From positions 140,246-204,245 of the forward strand of contig MNCI01010828.1 in assembly GCA_015680685.1 (NCBI GenBank): DNA of 64,000 nucleotides, in the 5' to 3' direction. Shown here one piece after another: positions 1 to 9,889 of the stretch (positions within the stretch are counted from its first letter, which is position 1; every line of letters begins with the position of its first letter). The position numbers and the translations under genes were made by a program. The notes under the pieces were generated by a model, which worked only from the letters and a program-made list of their open reading frames with translations, made no database searches and was not told the DNA's origin. This stretch comes from Gnetum montanum (Eukaryota > Streptophyta > Gnetopsida > Gnetales > Gnetaceae).

Positions 1-909
1 TGCACAAGCCGTGATATCGCATCGTCCCCTACGATATCACATACGTGATATTGCGGTCCGCCACCAAATCTATAAATAAGAGGCGGCACTCCACTCATTT
101 GGAAATCATAGGCTAAAGTAGTGAAGCTCTGGTGAATTGATCACCCCCAGAGATAGAATATTTTCCATGTGCCCGCAGTAGGAGTCCCCCAAGTGAACGG
201 TTCTTTATTTGAGCAGCTTTGTACCTGAACGCAAGTTGTGTACGGTAATAAAGACGAGCTTTGTGGATAAACCTTGCAGTACATGGATAGGTTTATTTAA
301 TGTTATTTATTGCTTTCCTAGTAGCGCGGCATGAGTACGACTTGGTTACGAGCATTGACGAATGTGTACGGCTAACCAAGGAATCAGCTACTCATCGCAA
401 TTAGATTCTCTCACGCTTGGACGAGTACGACTTGATTACAAGCATCTACGGATGTGTACGGCTAGTCAAGGAATCGGCTGCTCGTGACACTTAGGCTAGT
501 TAAGTGCCTCAGTACGACCACTTCGAGCACGTGCGTTACGTGTGGTGATCCTAGTAACGATTAGCGTTTGGTAGCCACAGTTGCACAGTTCAAGGTGTGT
601 ACAATAAGTGGGAATGGATGCTGACGCTAGTTAATATAGACTTAGGCCCTTAGTTAGAGTTAGTTAGTTTTCTCAACCCTTCACTCTTTAGCATAGGAGA
701 TAAACCTGAAAAGACCAAAAAAAATCATATACCTCGGACTTACTTAACCATACACCATGACAACAACAAGTAAGTCTGGGAAGACAACGAATAATTAACC
801 CCAAGTGTTCCATGGGGCATTTAGGCATTTAGTCTGCAGAGTTCGACCGGATCGCGCGTGCTACGCTCGTTTCGTATGGTTGAGTGTAGGGGTACCTCGC
901 CACTCATCA
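1..909 (+). repeat. 5' LTR of element 1 (LTR-I type, 5' end cut by window)
   Basis: Matches 5827-6749 nearly base for base apart from a 16-base indel near 6240. It ends in CTCATCA, followed by one T and the PBS. U3 holds several GATATC-centred palindromes just upstream of TATAAATAAG at 71-80. A second AATAAAG block near 249 is placed like the R-region poly(A) signal. Confidence 0.9.
71..80 (+). promoter_or_regulatory. LTR-I TATA box
   Basis: TATAAATAAG sits about 85 bases into the LTR. The same motif is in the same place at 5897, 54921, 63958 and, on the minus strand, 45854-45863. The R region should begin about 25-30 bases downstream; that start is inferred from spacing only. Confidence 0.65.
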
Positions 910-910
910 T

Positions 911-928
911 TGGCTCCGTTGCTGGGGA
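911..928 (+). other. Primer binding site, tRNA-Asp(GUC)
   Basis: TGGCTCCGTTGCTGGGGA begins one base after the LTR. It is complementary, with two mismatches, to the 3' end of plant tRNA-Asp(GUC) including CCA. Equivalent sites are at 8235, 54093-54110 (minus), 55651 and, degraded, 35587-35604 (minus). Confidence 0.85.
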
Positions 929-1028
929 CTAAGTGTTTTTACATCAATTAGAACATTAGGAAATCTTTCACATCGTTGTGATCCTTAACGAACCTTTGGG
1001 TTAATTAGTTAAATAAGAACATATATAA

Positions 1029-3348
1029 TGGTGAGTAGCACACCAACAACAATGGCTTCTTCTCATAAGGTTAACTCACCTAGGAATAACACAGAAGACA
1101 GTCAGCAACATATACATAACCTAAATCAACCAAGTCCTAAGTAGTATAAGATGACATATACTCATCCCGATGAGTATATTCCTAATTTTACTTTTGTTCT
1201 CCATTAAGACGAACAACTGCGGTGGAGAGATTTGCAAGGTAACATCATATTACCCCCAGATCGATCAGTCCCTAACATGCTCTTCCGTGCCTTGGCACAA
1301 ATTGGCATGCAAGAACTATTTTCAGAATACATTATGGATGACTTTGACATAAGGGATTATCATCCCACAGATGCCCAATGTATGAGGGACGAAAGGCAGG
1401 AGAGCCAACACTCATTGTTGAAGGGCAAGGTCCCCCATGTCCTTAGTGAAATAGGAGACGAGGAACCCCTCATAACGGGTTTCTTAGGAAATGATGTTCC
1501 TCCTCCTCACAATGGTGAAGAGGTTGGGCATCAGAGCCTTCGATCAACTGTACATGCTGTGGGCTCTGACTCCCGTGAACACCAACTGTTCACGGCAGGA
1601 ACGACCACTCACACTAAGGATGGACACTTAGATTGTTACAACAATTGGGGCCGAAGCAGCCGAAGAGAAGGTGAGAAACATTGTCATGGTGATGGATCCC
1701 CTTCCTCTTCCCCTTCATCTCATCATTCACACTCTCCTTCCACATCTGGGCGCAACCACCATGAACATAAAGGTGAGGATAAAAGTAAAAAGGATGAAAG
1801 ACCTTGATGGGAAGGTTGGGAGTTAGGACAAGGGCAAGGACGTAGGGAGAGTAGGGAACCACCACGAAGACATCATAGACGTCATGACAGGGAGGATCAT
1901 GAAGAACCCCTACTCACAACCTAAAGCATGCTAGACATCACAGAGGCAGTTAGGATCCCCACAAGGCACTTAAAAGATAGTCGGATCAAGCATTTGGACA
2001 TAAATAATATCCCACGTTTTGAAGGGGGATACAACGCTGATCCTCAACATCATTTACAGGAATTCCACGATGCCTGTGCCTTGCAGAATATAGATAATGA
2101 GTGGCAGAAGCTTAAGTTGTTCCCAAGGACACTCACCAAAGAAGCAGAGAGTTGGTACCGGTCCTTAGAACCGGAAACCATCAGGAGGTGGAGTACGATG
2201 CTCAAACTGTTCAACAACAAATATTAGACGTACTCCAGAGTGTCCAATTTGCATAAGTAGATCCAAGGCTAGAAACAAGATGCTTATGAACCCTTGGATG
2301 CTGCCATGGCCCGCTACTATACATTGCTAGAGCCCATGAAGTTGAAAGTTTTTTGGAACAAGTAGCGCAAGAAGAGGGTGAGCTATGTAAGAGGGAAAGT
2401 GCAGAAGAATACAACTGCGATCCCTCCCTTCACAAGAAGGGAGTGAAATTTTGTGATGAGGAGGATGAGTCACCACTCGAAGAGTTGGTGAATCGAAAAA
2501 CCATGCCAATCCAAAAGTTAACAACCGAGGTATCAAGTAAGGTAGACCAAATGTGGGATTATTTAGACTCAAGAATAGAAACAGTCTTAAAAATCATAGA
2601 AGAGTCTAAGGTAGAACAAAGTAGTGACAAAGGCAAAACCAAGTGGAGAAACTTAATCCCTGCACATAACAAGGGTAAGGGGAAAATTCCTATCTCCAAT
2701 GAGGCTATGAATTCTGATATAGATGATGATAGTGGATGTGAGGTCTGCTACTATAACCATCCTAAGGGATGTTGCCCAATTATCTCACATCTGTAGGAGT
2801 CTGGGGTGTATGCGTTAAATCTAAGACTTAACCAATGGCAAACACCCCGAAGGTTACCTTATCCACAAGGTAACCCAAGGTAGTTCCACCAACCCTTAAC
2901 ATATTACCCAAGTGGAATGCCTCCATAGCCTATTGAACAACATCAACAGTGGCAATACCCACAGTCATGGGGGATGCCACCGCCAACACATCAGTACCCT
3001 TACCAGTAGCCTGATCCTTATGATTATTATGTGCAACAACTAGTTTCTCCAGGTGACTCTATGGGTCACACTACTCCCCAACGTCACTACCAAGTTTGGG
3101 AGTACTTTAGGAGGACTCCTTCTCCTTCAGGAGATATCTCACATTCAGCCCATCCTCTAACTCCACCTGCACCTCTTCCACCTATAGTTCCCATACAACC
3201 TGTTCCAATAATGCAAGGGGAACTTCCTCCTCAACCGCAGCAACGTCACGCTGCAAGAGCTGTAAATATCCAACCTACTGCTAGTTCTGACAACTGTAAA
3301 AAGAGAAGACCTTACTTCAGAACCAAAAGCCCAAACAAACTCTCATAA
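1029..3348 (+). pseudogene. gag: gag of element 1 (broken)
   Basis: Structural polyprotein for particle assembly. The frame starts at ATG 1029 and has stops near 1143 and 1206. The N-terminal part includes LPPDRSVPNM, which recurs in B and C. A low-complexity His/Ser/Asp segment follows (about 1600-1800). The core at 1928-2226 has IPRFEGGYNADPQHHLQEF and the LKLFP...EAESWYRSLEPE pattern of Retrotrans_gag. A charged segment at 2353-2700 leads to a compact C-x2-C-x3-H-x3-C motif at about 2733-2775, and a Pro/Gln-rich tail ends near 3348. Several stops replace CAG or TGG codons kept in relatives. Clearly non-functional. Confidence 0.85.
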
Positions 3349-3351
3349 CAA

Positions 3352-3990
3352 TAAGCGGTTGGGCACATGTATAGGCCTCTAACCACTAATGCTTCAGAGA
3401 ACCCTTCAGTCCAACAACTAAGTATGCAAACGGTTATGTTGACACATATAATAACTGACTGAATAAAGGTGGGCCACCTTCCTAGGAAACTATCTGACCC
3501 TGGGAACCCCTTAATTCATTTACAAATCGTCAAAAATACACCACATCGAGCTCTTCTTGACTCAGGTTCCAGAGTCAACCTAATTTCACAAAAGATGTAT
3601 CAAGCCTGGAACCTGCCCAAACTTAAGAAGAGTAACATACAACTGGAGCTGGCTGACCAGTCCATCATCATTCCCTTAGGATTGGTGGAGGACATTATCA
3701 CCACTGTGTGTGGGTGGTCATACCTAGCCGATTTCCTGGTGATTGAGGTTAACAACGAAGGGGGCTTACCCATTATAATGGGAAGGCCGTGGCTAAGTAC
3801 TGTAGACGCGTACCTAGGAATCCGCGATCTTTCCTTCAAAATCTATAAGGTAAACATATGTGGAAAGATCGAGAAGAAGAAGATTCCATGCATCACATAC
3901 AGTGATTCATCGGGTGATGACATGGAGGATATGTCTCCATGTGAGAGGTGTGCCTATGAGAGAGAGAAACACAAGGATGCCTGTATGTAG
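3352..3990 (+). pseudogene. Aspartic protease (PR) region of element 1
   Basis: Retropepsin that would cleave the polyprotein. Codons 3469-3990 are open. The active-site block LLDSGSRVNLIS has the D-S-G triad, and a downstream PIIMGRPWLST block fits the second conserved strand region (ILGRPWL in relatives). The frame ends in a charged segment with CxxC spacing. It follows gag without a PBS-like break, as in gag-pro fusions. This is the least damaged frame of element 1, but the upstream gag is broken and no RT follows. Confidence 0.82.
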
Positions 3991-5811
3991 AAACCACACA
4001 ACCTATAGTAGACACCCCGTGGTTGATAGCTACCCGTAAGAGCAGAAAAATATGCATGGAACGAACTGAGGAAACTCATGCTAACAATGAAAGCATATAT
4101 ACATTGGAACATGAGCGTCACCAACTTCCACCCCTGAATCTACGATCATCAATTGGGAGAAGTTGGGCACTTCCAAGAAATTCAAATAGATGATCATTAT
4201 TTCGGATCTCTCCCTTACAACTCAGTCACGGGGGAGATGGCCACCTATGCTAATCATATGGGGCCCTCAGTTCTTTTTCGATTTTTGTTTTACACATTTT
4301 TTTTCCACATTTTTGTTTTACATGTTTTTGTTTTACAAATTTCTTTAACCTTTTTTTCAGGCCGATTACAACATCATTGTATTTTTCTATTTTGTGTGTG
4401 TATGTGTGTGCACCATCCACCATGTAAGTTCGCCACCCAATAAGTGTTCAGGCCGATGGGATGAACTTTTTTTCATTGATTGCTAATGTTTGGTTTGTAC
4501 CTTTAAGTTACAATGTTGACACTAAGGTATGTTCTTTTGATATGGTAGGCAATGAGTCCACTTCATCCATCCATCCATCAAAGTCTATGGTTTCTCTTGG
4601 CTTGGACGTGTACGATTTTCCTTCTAATAAGAACTCTAACGAACCGGTGACTGCGTACTTCTCAAACTAAGGACGGACTCAAGGTTTGAAAAGGGTGTGA
4701 CTTCAAGGGAACTTGATGCATTTGTGTTGGCCATTCACTTGGGTGCTTGGATGTTNCTATGGTTGGTTTGAGGCTAGAGTTGGAATGAGATTTGCCAAGT
4801 CACATTAATCATGCAGTACACACGGGGTTGTACACCACCTTGTCCTTAGGCTTCCATTCCATCCTCTTCTCTCCACCCTTCTCTCCACTATTCCCCTCAT
4901 TGCCGGTTGTATCATTAGTGTATATTTTGGTAGATATGTTGTTTTCTTTTTGGTAAATTCTTCTGGTTAAGACTTTAACTCTTGTTCCAAAGGACATTCC
5001 CAGAGCCTACGGACTCTTTGAATGTGGGATTGTCAGGGCACTAAGGGCATGAGCCTGCTTTGAGGAGGACCCACTAACATTCCTATTTGGTGCATTAGTT
5101 AAATTCTTTTCCTTAAACATTTTGCAATTAATTTTATTTTGTTCATTTTCATCTTGACATCTCTTTTCTCGTTGTCCTCGTTGTCCATTTTTATCTCTCT
5201 TCCTTACTCCTTTTCCTTCTCCATTCTTTTGCTACCGGAGGTTTGCGATTAGTCATGGGGGTACGGGGCCTGATTTTTAGCTTTTTCTCCTAAGCCCCGA
5301 ATTTTTTTTTCTTCCTAACCCCTACACCTTCGGTAGTCATCACTTATATATTCCCAGATCCATATCAGCCATACCACAACTCAGCCAATGGACTTACACC
5401 GAAGCAAGGTATAATCACATTGAAATTCATTTACCCTTGATAATATAAGACTGTGTTGTATGTGCAGATGGCAATCATGCAACAACGAATTGGATCTGGA
5501 GGAAGCACTTGGAATGGAGCCGTGCTGAAGCAGCTATGCAAGGAGTAGGATTGATGATGTGCTTAAAGATGGACAACATAAGGCACAATCTAGGCATTGG
5601 TAGCAGTAAGACTCTTCTCTCTTCTTCTCTTCTCTTCTCTCTCCTCTTTTCTCTTAGCTACCAACTGTGGCCTGATGTCAATGTAATAAGGTGTTCATCC
5701 TTGTTGTCATGAACACCAATTTTGTCAAGTCTTGTAATAATGATCCATTCACATGTCATCCCATTAGTTCCATTCTCCTCAATAATTCCATACCTACCTG
5801 ATATTATTGTA
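3991..5811 (+). other. pol-deleted junction and non-coding tail of element 1
   Basis: After a short pre-RT remnant (to about 4190) the sequence jumps to the part that follows integrase in element C. A T-rich array of TTTTTGTTTTACA-like units lies at about 4275-4360. The tail then follows those of B and C up to the single N at 4756. There about 300 bases present in B and C, including the conserved hairpin, are absent. Near 5800 the purine block that precedes other 3' LTRs is also absent. Short open frames here match no recognisable family. Confidence 0.75.
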
Positions 5812-6749
5812 TGATGAGACGCGATATGCACAAGCCGCGATATCGCGTCGTCCCCTGCGATATTGCGTACACGATATCGCGGTCCACCATCAAATCTATA
5901 AATAAGAGGTGGCACTCCCCTCATTTGGAAATCATAGGCTAAAGTAGCGAAGCTCTGGCGGATTGATCATCCCAGAGATAGAATATTTTCCATGTGCCCG
6001 CAGTAGGAGTCCCCCAAGTGAACGGTTCTTTATTCGAGTAGCTTTGTACCTAAATGCAAGTTGTGTACAACAATAAAGATGAGCTTTGTGGATAAACCTT
6101 GTAGTACATGGATAGGTTTATTTAATGTTATTTATTGCTTTCCTAGTAGCGCGGCATGAGTACGACTTGGTTACGAGCATTGACGAATGTGTACGGCTAA
6201 CCAAGGAATCGGCTACTCATCGCCATTAGATTCTCTCACCCTTACCTCCTAGAACGTGGGACGAGTACGACTTGATTACGAGCATCTACGGATGTGTATG
6301 GCTATTCAAGGAATCGGCTGCTCGTCACACTTAGGCTAGTTAAGTGCCTCAGTATGACCACTTCGAGCACGTGCGTTACGTGTGGTGATCCCAGTAACGA
6401 TTAGCGTTTGGTAGCCACAGTTGAACAGTTTAGGGTGTGTACAGTAAGTGGGAATGGATGCTAACGCTAGTTAATATAGACTTAGGCCCTTAGTTAGAGT
6501 TAGTTAGTTTTCTCAATCCTTCACCCTTTAGCATAGGAGATAAACCTGAAAAGACCAAAAAAAATCATATACCTTGGACTTACTTAACCATACACCGTGA
6601 CAACAACAAGTAAGTTTGGGAAGACAATGAATAATTAACCCCAAGTGTTCCATGGGGCGTTTAGGCATTTAGTTTGCGGAGTTCGACCAGATCGTGTGTG
6701 CTACGCTTGTTTCATATGGTTGAGTGTAGGGGTACCTCGCCACTCATCA
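5812..6749 (+). repeat. 3' LTR of element 1 (938 bp)
   Basis: Starts TGATGAG and ends CTCATCA. It matches 1-909, with TATAAATAAG at 5897 and GATATC palindromes in U3. The five bases after it, ACGAG, are the expected target-site duplication; the left copy lies outside the window. Confidence 0.92.
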
Positions 6750-7034
6750 ACGAGCCTTTTGATAAACCTTGCAGTACTTGGAAATTAATTAATTAATTAT
6801 TTATGCATTTAATATTTTATGTGATTTTCTTTAATTCTTTAAGTAATTAAACAGTTAATTATGTTAAACTAAGCTAAACTAAGCTAGATTAATTAGTGAC
6901 TAATTAAGCACATAAGTACAACCACTTCAAGCATATGCTTGACACTTGGTAATTCTAGTAATGCTTAACATTTGGTAACCCAATAGCACTAAATGTGTTT
7001 AGGATGTGTATAGCAAGTGGAAACAGATGCTTAT
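6750..7034 (+). repeat. LTR-III, left fragment (R/U5)
   Basis: Begins ACGAGCCTTTTGATAAACC, aligning to the R region just after AATAAAG in LTR-I, and runs through the U5 text common to these LTRs (GACACTTGG, TTTGGTAACCC). It stops at CTTAT where element 2 begins and resumes at 16878. Its U3 part should lie left of the window, before element 1. Confidence 0.75.
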
Positions 7035-8233
7035 TGATGAAGTGATTACTCTAATTATTAGAGTGGTTATTATCAAAGCAGTTACTCTAGTGGTTACTCT
7101 AGCAGTTATTCTAACTATCAGAGTAGTTACTCTAGCAGTTACTCTAGTAGTTATTCTAATTATTAGAGTGGTTACTCTAGTGGTTACTCTAATTATTAGA
7201 GCAGTTACTCCCAAGTCTATAAATACAACACCTAGGCACATAATTGAGAGAAAGGTAGAATATTTTCCAACTGCTCGCAACAGGAGGTCTAAGTGTGGAC
7301 GAATCTTTATTCAAGCATTGATGTACCTAAGCATATCATTATGTTGGCAATAAAGACGAGCTCTTAAATTCATCCTTGTAGCACTTGAGATTTGTCTTCT
7401 TACACATTTCTTTTATTTTATTTTCTTATAAATTTATTTTGTTTTATGCACTTTACATTTATGTTATTACCACAACAATTCATTTTGATTAATTAAGAAA
7501 ATCGTTAAATTACGCAAGCACGACCCCTTCGAGCATACGTGTGACACTTGGTATCTTAGAAATGATTAGCATTTGATAGCCCAACAGTGTTTGCATGAAG
7601 TTTAGGATGTATCCGGGAAGTGGAAATGGTTACTTGTGTTAGGTTAGATTAGACCATAGTCTACTTTGCAATTAATTACTCTCACTTTCATTCTTATTTA
7701 CTTAACTTTTATTTACTTTAATTGTTGATTATTTATTGTTGTCTATCTAGTTAATATTTCCTTTATCATCAATTACACTTCCTGTTGCTAACGCAGAATG
7801 AGTACGACTTAATCATGAACATTTAAGTGTAACTACTTGGTAATCCAGTAGCATATCTAGTATTTCTCATGTAATGTGTGCTTCGAAATTCCAAAAATAG
7901 TACATGAGACCTAAGATGCGTACAAATGATTAAGGATGGATGCTCATTGCACTTAGGCTAGCTTTGATTTTACTTTATGTTTCCTATTAGCTTAATCAAG
8001 ATTATTTCCCATTGTCTCTAGGAGTAGCCTAGTTTAGAATCACATCATACACCTCACTCTAGACTACACCATATGTGATAAAGCAAATACTAGTCTAGGT
8101 AAGAAGACAATGAACTACGATCAACGTATAATTGTCTAGGTGCCACAACTAGTCCATCCATGGAGTTTGACTAGATCAAGCGTACAGGCTCATATTCATG
8201 TGGTTGAGCATAGGGGTACCTCACTGCTCATCA
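7035..8233 (+). repeat. 5' LTR of element 2 (LTR-II type)
   Basis: Starts TGATGAAG and ends CTCATCA. U3 (7035-7217) is mostly a tandem array of GTTACTCTA-type units before TATAAATAC at 7218. U5 is recognisably related to LTR-I (GGTTGAGCATAGGGGTACC). Confidence 0.88.
7045..7210 (+). repeat. U3 tandem array of GTTACTCTA-type units
   Basis: Degenerate 10-12-base units (GTTACTCTA, GTTATTCTA) alternate with ATTATTAGAG blocks, so direct and inverted copies mix. The 3' LTR carries only a few units (15886-15960), making its U3 about 105 bases shorter. Confidence 0.8.
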
Positions 8234-8234
8234 T

Positions 8235-8252
8235 TGGCATCGTTACCGAGGA
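8235..8252 (+). other. Primer binding site of element 2, tRNA-Asp
   Basis: TGGCATCGTTACCGAGGA follows the LTR after one T. It matches the tRNA-Asp site of the other elements with transition differences only. Confidence 0.8.
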
Positions 8253-8520
8253 CGGTGCTAGTTATCTAGATTAGTTATTGTTGGCATATTTTCATGGAGC
8301 AAGTTGGTAAGATTAAATTGTTTAAGAATTTTTGGAGAAATGGCTAAAATTTTAGTTTGAGAGGAAAAGAATAAGTTAATGATAGCATTTTTGTTATTTA
8401 AGAAAAAATATATAGAAGTACCATTCCTATATATAGTAGAATTATAAAAAAATCTACACAGAATTTCGGGTATAAATGTTGGTTTATAAGATTTCCACCC
8501 AAAATTATCCAGTTTCAGAG

Positions 8521-9500
8521 GATCCGTTCATGGATGCCAAAAGACTTTGCTCGATTTTTTCCTGGCAGCTGATAGGACCAGAAGGCCTGATCCTCTGAAC
8601 CGATTTGATACCTACACCGGCGAATGGAACCTCACCAATCATCATTACAGGGTTGCTCTATTTGCAATTGGTGCTCTCTGGTTCATCTTTTATGGATTTA
8701 TGCTGCTCATTACCCTCTGTTGCTGTTGCTGTGGCAAAGAAAACGTTTACAAAGATCAACATTCAAGTTGCAACCCAAGACTGATCGTCCTCATTCTTCT
8801 AAAATTGCTGCATTAGCCGGAAGCTTTATGCTGTATTTTGAAGAGGAAGATTTGAACAAGGATATGTGGGCAAGGCAGATTACATGGAAGAAAATCTCAG
8901 AAATGTGACTGGTTATCTTACCAGATAAAAATGCTCTCCAATCTTCGTGCTATGCGTTGATTATCCTGGCTGCAGTGACTTTGCTTCTTCCATTACTGCA
9001 TGTTTGTTTTCTCCTAAGTTCGGCTGAAGCTGTTGGTTTATTTCTTGGCTCTTGCTGCCTGATTTTTGAGTGCGTTAACCTTTATCCTTTGTGGAGTATA
9101 CGTTTTATTTTGCAACACTGTCTCAGACACCCGCGTGGCAGTGGATCAGTGGGTGAACCATCCAACAGCAGATCCAGAGGAGATTTTCTAACGGCGGAGG
9201 AGGAGCTCTTATGGTCGTTGCCGCTCATCAGAGCTTCGCGGTGGCAGTTCTTGGATTTGAGCAGTGACACCTTCAGTTTCAAATTTTTTCCATCGATATG
9301 CAGTGCTTCAGCTTTCCCCGGATTTGCCCGCCTTCAATGCCTTCCCAGACGTTCTCTGCAAGGCCCGCAAGGTGTGCGCTACACAGAGGATTTTTTGGCA
9401 ATTGCATGGCCATTTCTCAACTTACCATACCCTTCCTCGTCTTTAGTTGATGCTCTGCATTCCTTCAGGGTGCAGATCCACGGAAGCCCTAGGTGAATTT
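8521..9500 (+). pseudogene. Decayed copy of a plant multi-pass plasma-membrane protein gene
   Basis: Pieces in successive frames match the plant family of uncharacterised multi-pass membrane proteins (Arabidopsis At2g25270/At2g12400 type). At about 8553-8740 are RTRRPDPLNRF, YTGEWNLTNHHY and a hydrophobic segment ending in a Cys run. ENLRNVTGYL follows at about 8888. A second hydrophobic segment, ALIILAAVTLLLPLL, is at about 8953-9000. Next come FILCGVYVLF and DTRVAVDQWVNHPTADPE at about 9080-9180. Frameshifts and stops separate the blocks, and about 60 residues between the second and third blocks are lost. No intron is obvious, so a processed copy is possible but unproven. The C-terminal part after 9200 matches poorly. 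Function of the family is not established. Confidence 0.68.
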
Positions 9501-9889
9501 GGGGTAAAAATTTCAGGTAGCTGAAACCCTAAATCGTGTTTGTCATTAGCTACTAGAACCAAAGGAATCCTGGCCTATTCTTCTAGAACCGCATGTTCAG
9601 CACACCATTTTTCCAAGGAAAATCTTCCTCCTCCGCTCTTCAGCAACTGAACACCAAAACAGCAACAGTGCCTAACGCTGACGCATTCGTTATCGCCATA
9701 CCAACCCACTGAATGCGGCAACAGAGATATGAAGGTACACTAAGATAGGTGTACAACCGAATCAGCAAAGCAGGAGATATTTTAACTGATGCTGGAGTTA
9801 CAATTTTATTCGTTGCTGAAGACTTACCATTAATTTAATTATTCCAAGTGCCTGGTTGAAGACTTACCATTAATTTAATTATTCCAAAT

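Larger units (their letters stand above)
1..6749 (+). mobile_element. Element 1: non-autonomous Ty3/gypsy LTR retrotransposon (gag-PR only)
   Basis: Two LTRs about 0.92 kb long flank a tRNA-Asp PBS, a gag frame, a protease frame and a non-coding tail. Compared with element C in this window, everything from the start of the RT region to the end of integrase (about 2.8 kb) is missing at about 4190. The 5' LTR is cut by the window edge by about 15 bases, judging from the 3' copy. The 3' LTR is followed at once by LTR-III sequence, so element 1 sits inside that older LTR. The coding frames carry stops, so it is inactive now. With LTRs and gag kept, it could once have moved using proteins of a full-length relative; that is inference. 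Confidence 0.88.

Noticed and set aside
6999-7353. Val/Ile/Thr-rich ORFs on both strands
   Set aside because: They are translations of the GTTACTCTA tandem array in U3 of LTR-II, not proteins.
8957-9496. 179-codon ORF as an intact gene
   Set aside because: It crosses frames of the membrane-protein pseudogene; the family match lies partly in another frame (for example DTRVAVDQWVNHP), so the long frame is accidental.
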